From positions 992,001 through 1,056,000 of the forward strand of contig NZ_CP033972.1 of NCBI RefSeq assembly GCF_003855095.1: a stretch of DNA of 64,000 nucleotides, given 5' to 3'. Made by a program: the position numbers and the translations under genes. Positions 11,130-23,000 of this stretch are shown one piece after another; position 1 is the stretch's first letter; every line of letters starts with the position of its first letter. This DNA is from Gordonia insulae. Lineage in GTDB: Bacteria > Actinomycetota > Actinomycetes > Mycobacteriales > Mycobacteriaceae. The notes under the pieces were generated by a model that saw only the letters and a list, made by a program, of their open reading frames with translations, ran no database searches and was not told where the DNA came from.

Positions 11130-12707
11130 ATGAAGGTTGCACCGTGGTCCCCCGAACTCGCCGAACAGTACCGTGCGCTGGGTCTATGGAGCGGTGAGAC
11201 GTTCGACGACGTGCTCCGAGCGTGGGCGGGTGACGCCGACATCGCGTCACACACCGCCGTCGTCGACGTCGACCGCCGTCTCAGCTACGCCGAGCTGCAC
11301 GAACGCGTCGATCTGCTCGCCGCGGGTCTGGCCGCACTGGGCATCCGCCCCGATGATCGCGTCCTGCTGCAGATCCCGAACCGCGTCGCGTTCGTCGAGA
11401 CGGTCTTCGCGCTGTTCCGGGCCCGCGCCGTCCCGGTGTTCGGTCTACCGGCCCACCGGGAGGCGGAACTCGTCGGTATCGCACGTTCGGCCGGCGCCGT
11501 CGCGATCGTCGCACCGCGCGCGCACGAGGGATTCGATCACCGGGCGCTCGTCGAAGCCGTGGCCGGGCAGGTGGATTCGGTCCGTCACCTCATCGATGTC
11601 GACGACCTCGACTCCCTGTTCGCCGAGCCGATCGAGCACGGCCGCGCCGATCCGTCCGAGTTGGCGTTCCTGCAACTCTCCGGTGGCAGCACCGGCATCC
11701 CCAAACTGATCCCCCGTACTCACGACGACTACCTCTACAGCGTGCGACGCAGCAACGAGGTCTGTGGCGTCACCGGCGACACCGTCTTCATGGCGACCCT
11801 GCCTGTCGCGCACAACTTCCCGATGAGCTCACCGGGCATCCTCGGTGCTCTGTACGCGGGCGGCACGGTGGCGTTGACGGCGTCGCCGACCCCGTCGGTC
11901 GCATGGGAAATGGTGCAGCGCGAGGGCGTGACGATGACCGGCCTCGTGCCGCCCCTGGCACGCCTGTGGACGGAGACGGCGGAACGGGGCACCGAGTTCG
12001 ACATCTCGTCCCTCGAGACCATCCAGGTGGGCGGCGCCCGCTGTCCGGATGAGCTGGCCCGACGGATCGGTCCCGCGCTCGGAGTCACCCTGCAGCAGGT
12101 GTTCGGGATGGCCGAGGGCCTGGTCTGCTACACCCGCCTCGACGACCCGATCGAGGAGATCTGCACGACCCAGGGGCGTCCGATGTCGGACGCCGATCAG
12201 GTGCGCATCGTCGACGAGGCCGGCGAACCGGTGTCCTCCGGGCCCGGATTCCTGGAGACGCAGGGCCCGTACACGATTCGGGGATACTGGGCCGGCGCGG
12301 GTGCGGATTCGTTCGCACCCGACGGCTGGTATCGCACCGGTGACGTCGTCGAGCTGAACGAGCACGGCAACCTGGTCGTGCGCGGTCGCGGCGGCGATCG
12401 GGTCAACCGTGGCGGCGAGAAGGTGTCCGCCGAACAGCTCGAGGAACAACTGCTCGAGCACCCCGGCGTCCGCGATGCGGTGGTGGTGGCGGTCGCCGAC
12501 CAGTACCTCGGCGAACGGACATGCGCGTACGTGATCCCGGCCGACCCGCAGGAACCGCCGAACCTGGCCGGCATCCGCCGATTCGTGCGGGAGGCCGGCC
12601 TGGCGGAATGGAAATTGCCGGACACGGTGAAAGTGGTCGACGGGTTTCCCGAGACCGGGGTCGGCAAGGTCAGCCGAAAGAAGCTGCGGGCCCTGCTCGC
12701 CGGGTAG
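11130..12707 (+). CDS. dhbE: 2,3-dihydroxybenzoate-AMP ligase (DhbE/EntE)
   Basis: A 525-residue stand-alone adenylating enzyme that activates DHB as the acyl-AMP and transfers it to an aryl carrier protein. The phosphate-binding loop reads LSGGSTGIPK. The aryl-acid pocket segment PVAHNFPMSSPG is that of DHB/salicylate ligases. QVFGMAEGL, YRTGD and the final GKVSRKKLR lysine loop are all present. With dhbA nearby, DHB is the expected substrate rather than salicylate. It starts at ATG 11130, two bases after the iron box, without an obvious ribosome site, so a leaderless transcript is possible. Its likely acceptor is the carrier protein encoded at 38.3 kb. Confidence 0.94.
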   Translation: MKVAPWSPELAEQYRALGLWSGETFDDVLRAWAGDADIASHTAVVDVDRRLSYAELHERVDLLAAGLAALGIRPDDRVLLQIPNRVAFVETVFALFRARAVPVFGLPAHREAELVGIARSAGAVAIVAPRAHEGFDHRALVEAVAGQVDSVRHLIDVDDLDSLFAEPIEHGRADPSELAFLQLSGGSTGIPKLIPRTHDDYLYSVRRSNEVCGVTGDTVFMATLPVAHNFPMSSPGILGALYAGGTVALTASPTPSVAWEMVQREGVTMTGLVPPLARLWTETAERGTEFDISSLETIQVGGARCPDELARRIGPALGVTLQQVFGMAEGLVCYTRLDDPIEEICTTQGRPMSDADQVRIVDEAGEPVSSGPGFLETQGPYTIRGYWAGAGADSFAPDGWYRTGDVVELNEHGNLVVRGRGGDRVNRGGEKVSAEQLEEQLLEHPGVRDAVVVAVADQYLGERTCAYVIPADPQEPPNLAGIRRFVREAGLAEWKLPDTVKVVDGFPETGVGKVSRKKLRALLAG

Positions 12708-12740
12708 CGCCCCGGGGGCTCGACAGACCCCGGATCGCCG

Positions 12741-14033
12741 TCAGTTCACCGCGTCCGCGTGCACGGGCTCCTTGCGTACCCCGACCAACGACCGCAGGGT
12801 GACCAGGGCGATCAGTGAGAGCACGACCATCACGACGCCGTAGTAGACGATGGCGTCCGACGCCACCCAGATCGTGCCGAAGGCACCCGCGACGAGGGCG
12901 CCCACCGTGATGCCCCCGACCTCCTGCGCCATCCAGATGCCGTTCACCCGACCGAGCAGCGGACCCGGGGTGTGGTGCTGGATGATGGAGTACCGCAAGA
13001 CCTCCTGGATCGCCTCGATGAATCCGATCACGGCGAGCAGCCCCAGGGCCAACCACACCACCGGGGCCAGACCGAAGAAGATCTGGACCACGAACGCGGC
13101 GGTGAGGGCGGACACCAGGAGCAGGCCGGGCCGCCGGACGGACGCGAGCCAACCACTCGTCAACGCCGCGATCATGGCGCCGGTCGCCACCGCGGCGTAC
13201 AGGAATCCCGTCGCGCGGGCATCACCGTCGAATCGCTCGGCGACCAGCGCGGGCAGCAGCGCGACGACTCCGGCGCCGAGCATGGCGAGCACCCCGACGA
13301 TCATCACGCCCGCGACGACCCGCTGCTCGAGGATGAAACGGACCAGCGACGTCGTCGCGGGTGTCGCCTCGGTGCCGGCCGGTGCGGAGGGTAGCTTCTC
13401 ACCCACGACCGGGGCGCTGGGCGGCAGCGACGGCAGGCCGAGCAGGATCAGCACCGTCGTCGTCGCCAGGCATGCGGCGACCACATATGCCCACTCGACG
13501 CCGGCGCCGGCGATGATGAATCCGGCGATGCCGGGCGAGACGGCGGAGCCGACACGAACGGTCAACGCGCTCAACGCTCCGACGGCCACCAGCTTGTCGC
13601 GGGGGATGAGGGTGGGCACCGCCGCCATGAGCGCCGACGTCGACAACGCACCGATCAATCCGTCGATCCCGGCCAGGGCGTACAGCGCCGCGACCGACGG
13701 GGTGCCCGGGAGGATGCCGAACGCATTCACCGCGAGACCCGCGAACGACAGCGCCGCGCCGCCGCGGCCGACCAGGATGAGTCGTTTGCGGTCGAACCGG
13801 TCGGCCAGCGAACCCCCGACGAGCATCCCGACGAAGGTGGTGATCCCGGTGACGGCGGTGGCGGCACCGACCTGTGCGGACGACCCGGTCAGGTCGTACA
13901 TCTGGACCGGAACCGAGACCAGCAGGAGGCCGATTCCGATCAGGGAGATCAGGCGGGCGACGAAGATCCGGCGGAACGGTGCGCTCTCCCGCAGTGGGGA
14001 GATGTCGATGAGCAGGGACCGTGCGCCGCTCAT
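12741..14033 (-). CDS. EntS-like MFS siderophore exporter
   Basis: A 430-residue major-facilitator protein with about 12 predicted hydrophobic segments and the motif GGSLADRFDRKRLILVGR between helices 2 and 3, close to EntS-type enterobactin exporters. The frame is open upstream, but ATG 14033 overlaps the NRPS C stop by four bases (ATGA) and gives the usual family N-terminus (LLIDISPLRESAPFRRIFVAR). As the last gene of the NRPS operon it most likely secretes the finished siderophore. It converges on dhbE with 33 bases between stops. Confidence 0.88.
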   Translation of the reverse strand: MSGARSLLIDISPLRESAPFRRIFVARLISLIGIGLLLVSVPVQMYDLTGSSAQVGAATAVTGITTFVGMLVGGSLADRFDRKRLILVGRGGAALSFAGLAVNAFGILPGTPSVAALYALAGIDGLIGALSTSALMAAVPTLIPRDKLVAVGALSALTVRVGSAVSPGIAGFIIAGAGVEWAYVVAACLATTTVLILLGLPSLPPSAPVVGEKLPSAPAGTEATPATTSLVRFILEQRVVAGVMIVGVLAMLGAGVVALLPALVAERFDGDARATGFLYAAVATGAMIAALTSGWLASVRRPGLLLVSALTAAFVVQIFFGLAPVVWLALGLLAVIGFIEAIQEVLRYSIIQHHTPGPLLGRVNGIWMAQEVGGITVGALVAGAFGTIWVASDAIVYYGVVMVVLSLIALVTLRSLVGVRKEPVHADAVN

Positions 14034-17000
14034 GCGTCGACCCCGGTGGTGTCGACGGGTGCGCCGTGCGTCAGTTCGCGCAGCGCCGCCGACCACCGTC
14101 CGGCGAGGGCGACGACCGCCGCCGGGTCGATGACCCCTGGCTGGTAACTCCAACTGGCCTGCATACGGGTTCCTTCCGGTCCGTCGAGCGTGGTCACGTC
14201 GATGATGAGTCCATATCCGCCGGGCATGTCGTCGTCGGGGCCGATCTCGGCGGACTCGGGCGCCGCGCCCCAATCGTCGAACCCGAACGAACGGTACCGA
14301 CCCAGATAGTTGAATTCGATTGCCGCTCCGGGGAGATCGTGTCCGTTCAGGTGGCGGAGTATGCCGTAGCCGATGCCGCCGTCGGGTAGTTGCGCCCGCT
14401 GGGCCGCCAGGTCACGCACCTGCTCGGTGACCGATCCGGAACCGCCGACCCGCACCGGATGCACCGCGGTGAACCACCCGACCGTCCCGTTCAGATCGGC
14501 ACCTGCGACCAGATGCTCCTCGCGGCCATGTCCTTCGAGGTCGACCAGGGTGGGCGCGCCCGCCGCCGCGCCGAACGCGCCGAGCAGGACGTCGTCGACA
14601 CCGACGCCGAGTGCCGTCGGCACGGGGCCGAGCAGACGATCGGTGACCTCCGGATCGATGTCGACCCGGTGACGCCGGACCGTGCGCTGCCGGTCGATGC
14701 TCGGATCGAGCGCCCTGCCGAACATCGCGTTCGCGGATACGCCCCCGACGAGTTCACGCCACATCGGCAGTTCGGCAGAGCGTTCGAGGTCCACCAGTTC
14801 CCGCGCCCACGCCGCGAACGCGGTGGGCGCGGGTGGCAGGGACAGCTGTGTGGCTCCCTCCCGGAGCTGCGCATAGATGGCGAGCAGCTCCGGAACCAGG
14901 GTGCGCCACGACACCCCGTCGACGACCAGGTGATGGACGAGGAGCAGCAGGCGACCCGGCTCGTCGCCGAAATCGAGCCACACCGCGGAGGCCATCACGC
15001 CCGCCTCCGGATCCAGACGATCCCGTGCGCGCCGCGCCGCGGCCTCCACGTCCCGGTCGGTCTCGCGCAACAGCAGGACCCCGGCCACCGCGTCGGGCAC
15101 CTCGAAGCGCCACGGCGTCTCGTCGGCGACCAGGCGGGCCCGCAACAAGTGATGCCGGGCGACGAGCTCGGCGAAAGCCTTGTGCAGCAACGACTGATCG
15201 AGATCTGCCGGGACCCGCAGCACCGCGGACTGATGGAAGCCACGGATCAGGTCGACCGGTCTCCGTCCGACGGATGCCGCACGGTCCCCGGCGGTGACGA
15301 GGTCCTCGAGCCAGCGAACGATCGGTGTCGCCGGGACGACGCCGGAGGTGACGTCGGCCAGGGACGGCGCCACATCCGTCGGCTCACCCAGCGAAGCGGC
15401 GAGTTCGCCCGCGGTCCGGCCGGACATCACGTCGCGCGGGGACACGGTGAAGCCCTCCGCGCGCAGCCGCGCGACCAGTTGCATCGCGACGATGCTGTCA
15501 CCGCCGAGCTCACCGAAGTCCTCGTCCAGGCCCACCCGGTGGCGGGCGAGCCCGAGCACATCGGCGATGGCATGGCAGATCTGTTGCTGCACCGGCGACT
15601 CGGGCGCGCGGACCTCCACATCGAGATGCGGCTCGGGCAGCGCGAGTCGGTCGATCTTGCCATTGGGCAGAGTCGGGAACCCCTCGACGACGACGATCGC
15701 CGACGGCACCATGTAGTCCGGCAGGACGTCGCGGACCGCTGCGCGCAGCGCGGTCGGTCGCGGCACCGTATCCGGTTCGGCGACAACATAACCGACCAGA
15801 CGTCCGGACCGGGCAAGGGCGAGTGCGGCATGGACGCCGGGCGCCGCGGCCAACGCCGCCTCGACCTCGCCGAGTTCCACGCGGAAACCGCGGATCTTGA
15901 CCTGGTCGTCGCCACGACCTCGGTACTCGAGATTGCCGTCACGATGCCACCGCACCGTGTCGCCGGTGCGATACATCCGCGCGCCGTTCGCCGCGAACGG
16001 GTCGGCGACGAAACGCTCCGCAGTGAGATCCCCGCGGCCGAGATAGCCGCGGGCCAGTCCGGCGCCGGCGAGGTACAGCTCGCCGTCCACGCCGTCGGGC
16101 ACCGGGCTCAGACCGGCGTCCAGGACATAGGCCCGCGCGCCGTCCACCGGCCGTCCGACGATGGGATGGGCGGCGTCGGACGCGCGGGCGACGAGCGCGT
16201 CGACGGTCGCCTCGGTCGGGCCGTACAGGTTGTAGGCATCGGTGCCCCCGAGGCCCGTGGTGCCCAGTTCCCGAAGCTGTTGCCACTGGGCGTCGGGTAC
16301 GGCCTCGCCGCCGAATCCGACCGCCACCATCGCACGCTCTGCGCCGCCGAGCCGGCGGAGGTGAGATGGCGTGAGCTCCAGGAAGTCCCACGACTCGTCG
16401 ATCAGCTGGGTGGAGAGGGCCTGGGCGTCGTGTCGGGTGTCGGCATCGACGATGCTGATCTCGTGGCCGTCGAGCAGCCACAACTGCGGCTGCCACGATG
16501 CGTCGAAGGCCAGCGACCAGGCGTGTCCGACGCGCAGCCGTTCCCGGCCGGCACGTGCCCTGGCCGGCTCGTGGAGCATCCGTCGATGACTGGCGAACAA
16601 GTTGGTCAGGCCTCGATGCGGGACCACGACCCCCTTGGGGGTACCGGTCGAACCGGAGGTGAAGATCAGATACGCGGGATGGTCGGGCCGGAGTGGACGA
16701 ACACGCCGGAACCCCTGTGGTGCAGCTTCGTTGATCGCGGCGGCATCGGCGGCAGCGGGATCGGAGGCAGCGGCGTCGAGGTCGACGAACAGATCGTCGT
16801 CGAGACGATCGATCACCCGTCGTGGTCGTGCGATGGTGAGCATCGCCTGCATCCGCTCGGCCGGTGTGTCCGGTTCCATCGGCAGATAGGCGGCGCCCGC
16901 GTACAGGACCGCGAAGATCGTCTCGAGGGCCACCACGCCACGCGGGAGCCGGACGACGACGACATCCTCGGGACCGATGCCGTCGGCGACGAGCCTGCCG

Positions 17001-20000
17001 GCGATGTCACGGACCCGACGGTCGAGTTCACCGAACGTGCGGGTGCCATCGGGGCCGCGGAGAGCGGGCGCGGATCGATCGCGGGCGACGACGTCATCGA
17101 ACAGCACCGGGAAGGTGGTCGGTTCGGCCGGTGCGCGGAACTGCTCACGCCGCTCGTCGGGCACCCGGACGTCGAGTCGGCGCAACGGTGTATCCGGCTG
17201 GGCGGCCATGAATTCCAGGATCGTGACCAGCCGCGCCGACATCGCCTCGACGGTGCCCCGGTCGAACAGGTCGGTGCTGAACTCGATCACCCCGCCGACT
17301 CGCGGCTCGCCGGACGAGCTGTCCTCGGTGAAGTCGAAGGACAGATCGAACTTCGCCGTTCTCGGCGCCGGGGGAGCTGTGCCGCCCGTGCCCGCTCCGA
17401 CGGCGACCGACGCGACGGAGGAAGCGACATCCGGCAGTCGGCCGTCGACGTAGACGACCATCGTCTGGAACAGCGGGTTCATCGCCGGCGACCGCGAGGC
17501 GGACACGGCGTCGACCACCTGCTCGAACGGGACGTCGCGGTTGTCGAAGGCGGCGAGGTCGGCAGCGCGGACCCGGGCCAGCAGATCGACGGCGGTCGGG
17601 TTCCCGGACACATCGGTACGCAGGACCAGTGTGTTCAGGAAGTAGCCGATCAGGCGATCGAGCCGTGCGTCATTGCGGACCGTCACCGGGGTACCGAGCG
17701 GGATGTCCCCGCCGCCACCGAGCCGGGACAGCAGCACGGCGACGGCCGACTGCATCACCATGAACATCGAGGTGCCCGTCCGGTCGGCGAGCGCCCGCAG
17801 GGATCGCGCCACGGCGGGATCCAACACGACGAACACGCCGTCGCCGCGCCCCGACGGCCGCGGCGGACGCGGACGGTCATAGGGCAGTGTCAGCTCGTCG
17901 GGCGCACCCGCGAGTGCGTCGCGCCAGAACGACAACTGTCGGTCGCGACGCTCGCCGGACACGGCCGCACGCTGCCACGCGGCGAAATCCGAGTACTGCA
18001 GCGGCAGTTCGTCCCACTGCGGCGCATCGCCGACGACCCGCGCGGCGTAAGCGGTGTCGAGGTCGGCGCGCATCGGTGCGGCCGACCACTCGTCGGTGGC
18101 GATGTGGTGGATGGTGACCACCGCGACGTCCTCGGTCGCAGTCACCCGGATGGGGATCTCGCGAGCGAGGTCGAAGGCGTGGGCGCTGCCGGTGAACAAC
18201 TCCTCCGGGCCCGCCGCATCGACGACCACGACCTCCGGTCGCGCGACGGCCTCCGGCCCCTGTTCGGGGTAGCGGGTCCGCAACACCTCATGGCGCAGAA
18301 CAACATCGGTGATCGCAGCGCGGAGCGCCGCCCGGTCGATGCGATCCCGGCCGGCAGCTCCGCCCGGCCGCCAGAGCATCGGCACGTTGTACACCGACGA
18401 CGGGCCGGACATGGCATGGAGGGTGAGCATCTGCTCCTGGCCGAACGAGAGCACCGGTGTGCCACCGCTACGCCGACGCAGTTCGACCACCTCGCCGATG
18501 CCGGCGACGAAGTCGGCCGACGTCACGTATCCGGCGAGTGCGGACACCCGCGGATGATCGAACAGCACCCGCAAACCGAGGTCGTAGCCCAGAGTCGCGC
18601 GCACCAGATTGATCACCTTGATGGCGAGCAACGAATGACCACCGAGAGCGAAGAAGTCGGCGTGCACATCGGTCACCGGATGTCCGAGCACGGCGCCGAA
18701 GATCTCGGCGAGGTCGGACTCGAGGTCGGTTCGCGGTGGGGTGCCGCCGACCGCGGTCGCCGGCGCCGGCAATGCGCGCCGGTCCAGCTTGCCCGCGTGG
18801 TTGAGCGGGAACGTATCGAGTACGACGATCGGCGCCGGGATCATGTAGCCGGGCAGCGTCGACGCGAGCCGACTCGAGACGGTGTCCACGATGCCGGCGT
18901 CGTCGTCACCGAGCACGGACCGGTCGGGGACGACCCAACCGACCACACGGTGACCGTCGACGGCCACCGCGGCGCCCGAGATACCGGGCAGAGCACGGAG
19001 GGCGGCCTCGATCTCACCGATCTCCACCCGATTGCCGCGGATCTTCACCTGGGTGTCGGCTCGCCCGACATACTCGAGCAACCCGTTCCGGCGGCGGACC
19101 AGATCGCCGGTCCGATAGGTCCGGGCACCCGGCCACTCACCTGTCGGGTCGGCGACAAAGCTCGCCGCGGTGCGACCGGGGCGCGCGAGATAGCCTCGCG
19201 CGACGGCCGTTCCGCGGACATACAGTTCGCCCACCGTGCCGTCGGGAACACGTCGCAGCGACCCGTCCAGAACCACGAGGTCGGTCCCGCTGATCGGCTG
19301 TCCGATCGGCACGGTGCGCGTGCGGGTGTCCGGCTGTGCGGTGAAATCGGTGACGACGACAGTGGTCTCGGTCGGCCCGTACGCGTTGATGAGCTGCAAC
19401 CGGGGCGCCGCCGTGAGCACACGGCCGGCCAGCTCCGCGGTCAGCGCCTCACCACCGGCGATGATGTGGCGCAGGCTCGGCACCGAATCGAGATACGGAA
19501 CGAACAGCTCGAGCAGGGACGGGACGAACACGGCAGTGGTGACACCGTGATCGGCGATGATCTGCGCCTGACGCGCGGGGTCGCGCTGCGCGCCGGGCTC
19601 CGCGACGACCGCGGTGGCACCGGTCACGAACGGCAGCAACAACTCCCACACCGCGCCGTCGAATCCGACGGGGGTCTTGACGAGTACGGCGTCACCCGGG
19701 CCCAGCGCTCCGCCGGGCATCGACGCCAGCCGCCACGCCAGGACGTTCACGACGTTGCGGTGACTGACCACCACGCCCTTGGGATGGCCCGTGGAGCCGG
19801 ACGTGTAGACGACATAGGCAGGATGGTGCGGACGAGGCGTGGTGTGCTGCGCGTCGCCGGACGACCCGACCTCGACGTCGATGGGGACAGACGGCGACTC
19901 ATCGGAGACCGACTCGTCGGACACCGTGAACGACGGCAACCCCGGCGACACGACCACCGCCGCCGCGGTCGGCGACGTGTCGACGATGACCGCAGTCGGT

Positions 20001-23000
20001 GCGCCGTCGGCCAGCAGGTACGCGATCCGGTCGACGGGCAGATCGGTGTCGACCGGAAGATAGGCTGCTCCCGCGCGCAGCACCGCGTGCAGGGCGACGA
20101 GTTGGGCGACGCTGCGGTCGGCGATCACCGCGACCACGCTCTCCGGTCCGACACCGTGGTGGCGCAGCCTGATGGCCAGGCGTTCCACGGCGCGATCGAG
20201 TGCGCGATAGGTGAGTGTGCGGCCCGCGGTGCCGCGGATCGCGATCTCGTCGGCGTGGCGGATCGCCGCGTCACGCAACAGATCGACCACGGTGACACCC
20301 GGGTCGGCCGACTCGGCCGGTCCACTCTCACGAGCGCGTATCGCCGCGAGCGCGGTGTCGTCGAGCAGAGCGATCCCGTCCACCCGCACACGCGGATCGG
20401 CGACGACGGCGTCGAGGACGAGACACAGATGATCGAGCAGCATCCGCGCGGTCTGCCCGTCGAACATGTCGGTGGCGTACTCGAGGCCGATGGTCAATTC
20501 ACCGGTGGCAGTGATGTCGACGAAGGTGAAAGCGAGATCGAACTTCGCCTGAACCGCCGACAACGGCTCGAAGGTCGCAGGTGCGCCGAGGAATTCACCT
20601 GGCACCGCCTCGAGCGGCAGGTAGCCGACCGTCACCTGGAAAAGGGGATTCCGGCCGATCATGCGTGGCGGTGCCACACGCTCCACGATCTGCTGGAATC
20701 CGATGTCCTGGTTGTCGAAAGCGGCCAGATCGAGTACCCGGACCCGCTCCAGGAGTTCGTCGAACCGCGGGCGGCCGCCCAGATCGTTGCGCAGCACCTG
20801 GGTGCCGACAAAGAAGCCGACCAGATTGTCGAGAGCCGGATCGACACGACCGGACACCGGTGTGCCGAGCGGGATGTCGTCGCCTGCTCCCTCCCGGTGC
20901 AGCAGCGTCGCAACCGCGGCCTGTGCCAGCATGAACATGCTGGCACCGCCCGAGCGGGCGATCTCGGCCAGCCGCGATCGAGTCGCCGCACCCACGGTGA
21001 CGGTCTCGGTCGCGGCAGGTCCGGGCGGACCCGGGCGACGTGGCCGATCGCGCGGCAGGACGAGCTCCTCCGGGAGATCGGCCAGCGTCTCCGCCCAGAA
21101 ATCCAGCTGATCCGCGCCCGACTCGGCGATGCGTCGCCGCTGCCAGAGCGCGTAATCCGCGTACTGCACGGGCAATGGTGAGAAGTCCGGTGACATCCCC
21201 GCCACGCGTGCGGCATACGCCACGGTGAGATCGGTCAGCAGCGGCCGGTCCGACCACTCGTCGGTGGCGATGTGATGGAGCGCGATCGACAGCACCCCGC
21301 TCGCTTCGCTCCCGGCGCCCGGTTGATCGGGCCCGCTCGCTTCGCTCCCGGCGCCCAGTTGATGGGGCCCGCTCGCTTCACTCCCGGCGCCCAGTTGATC
21401 GAGACGCACACGTATCGGTGGCGCACCCCGCAGGTCGAACGGGCGGGTCATGAAGTCGCGTGCACGGGCGGTGACCTCCGCGATCACCGCGTCCCCGTCG
21501 ACGTCGGCGGCGAAGGCGAGGTCATCGATTTCGACGACGTCGGGGACCTCACCGGGCTCGAGGATGCGTTGGGAGGGTTCACCGGAGTCGTCCACGTCGA
21601 CGACGGTCCGCAGACTCTCGTGCCGCAGCAACACATCCCGGACGGCGGCACGCAGGGCGACCACATCGACGGCGGCCCCCAGCCGGATGACGTGGCCGTA
21701 GTGATACGACACGTCGGAAGGGTCGAGAGCGTGCAGCACCCAGAGGCGTTCCTGCGCGGGGGACAGCGGGACGCGGTCGGGGCGGGGACCGACCTCGATG
21801 TCGGACGCGGTACCGGTCATCCGGGCCCGCAGGGCCAATTCCGCCGGTGTCCGCGCCTCGAACAGGTCCCGGATGGCGACCTCGGCGCCGAGTTCACCAC
21901 GGAGCACGGCGGCGAGCCGCATCGCCGCCATCGAATGCCCGCCGAGTTCGAAGAAGTCGTCGTCCACGCCGACCGCACAGTCACCGTCCTCGTCGGCGAG
22001 ACCGAGGACCTCCGCGAAGATCTCGCAGAGGCGGCGTTCGAGATCGGTTCGTGGCGCACGGCGGACACCAGATCGTTGGGGCTGCGGCAACGCGCGGACA
22101 TCCAGTTTGCCGTTGACCGTCATCGGGAATTCGTCGACTGCCGCGAACAAGGTCGGCACCATGTAGTCCGGCAGCACGGTCGCCAGCCGGCGACGCAGGT
22201 CGGCGAAGTCGATGCCGGCCGCCGGGTCCCTCGGGATGACATAGGCGACAAGCCGTTTGACGTCGGGCGCACCGGGGTCGACGGTCGCGACGACCGCCGA
22301 CGCGGCGACCTCCGGGAACGCCGTGAGTGCGGCGTCGATCTCGCCGAGTTCCACTCGATGGCCGCGCACCTTGACCTGATCGTCGGTGCGACCGAGGAAA
22401 TCGAGGTTCCCGTCGGGTCGCACCTTCATGAGGTCGCCGGTGCGGTAGAGGCGTCCGCCCGACGAGAACGGGTCGGCGATGAACCGCTCCGCGGTGAGGT
22501 CGGGGCGCCCGAGGTAACCGCGCGCCAAACCCGCTCCGCTGACGTACAACTCACCGGCGACGCCCGTCGGCACCGGACGCAGCCACGGATCGAGCAGATG
22601 CGCGGTGGTGTTCCAGATCGGAGTACCCACCGACGAGGTCGGCGACTCGTCGGTGCCGATGCCGAGCGTGTTGATGGTGTACTCGGTGGGGCCGTACAGG
22701 TTGTACCCGAGGGTGTGCGGGTCGTCGCGCAGACGTGTCCACACCGGCTCGGACACCGCCTCGCCGCCCAGCAACACCAGCGGGGGCACATGGTCGCTGT
22801 CGAGCAGACCGTCGGCGAACAGTTGGGCGGCATAGGTGGGGGTGACGTTGACGACGTCGATCCGGTGCTCGACGCAGTACTCGACCAGGGCCGCGGAGTC
22901 GCGGCGTAGTTCCTCGTCGCACACGTGCACCTCGTGGCCCTCGACCAGCCAGAGCAGTTCCTCCCACGACATGTCGAAGGCGAACGACACCGTGTGCGCG

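Noticed and set aside
12700..12745. Terminator hairpin between dhbE and the exporter gene
   Set aside because: The short GC-rich arms pair imperfectly and no T-run follows.
14390..21181. Very long plus-strand open frame opposite NRPS C (over 2200 codons), and similar ones at 27175-29544 and 34902-37928
   Set aside because: They are antisense shadows created by GC-rich codon bias; the minus-strand frames have continuous NRPS domains, while these have Arg/Gly/Asp-rich sequence with no recognisable fold.
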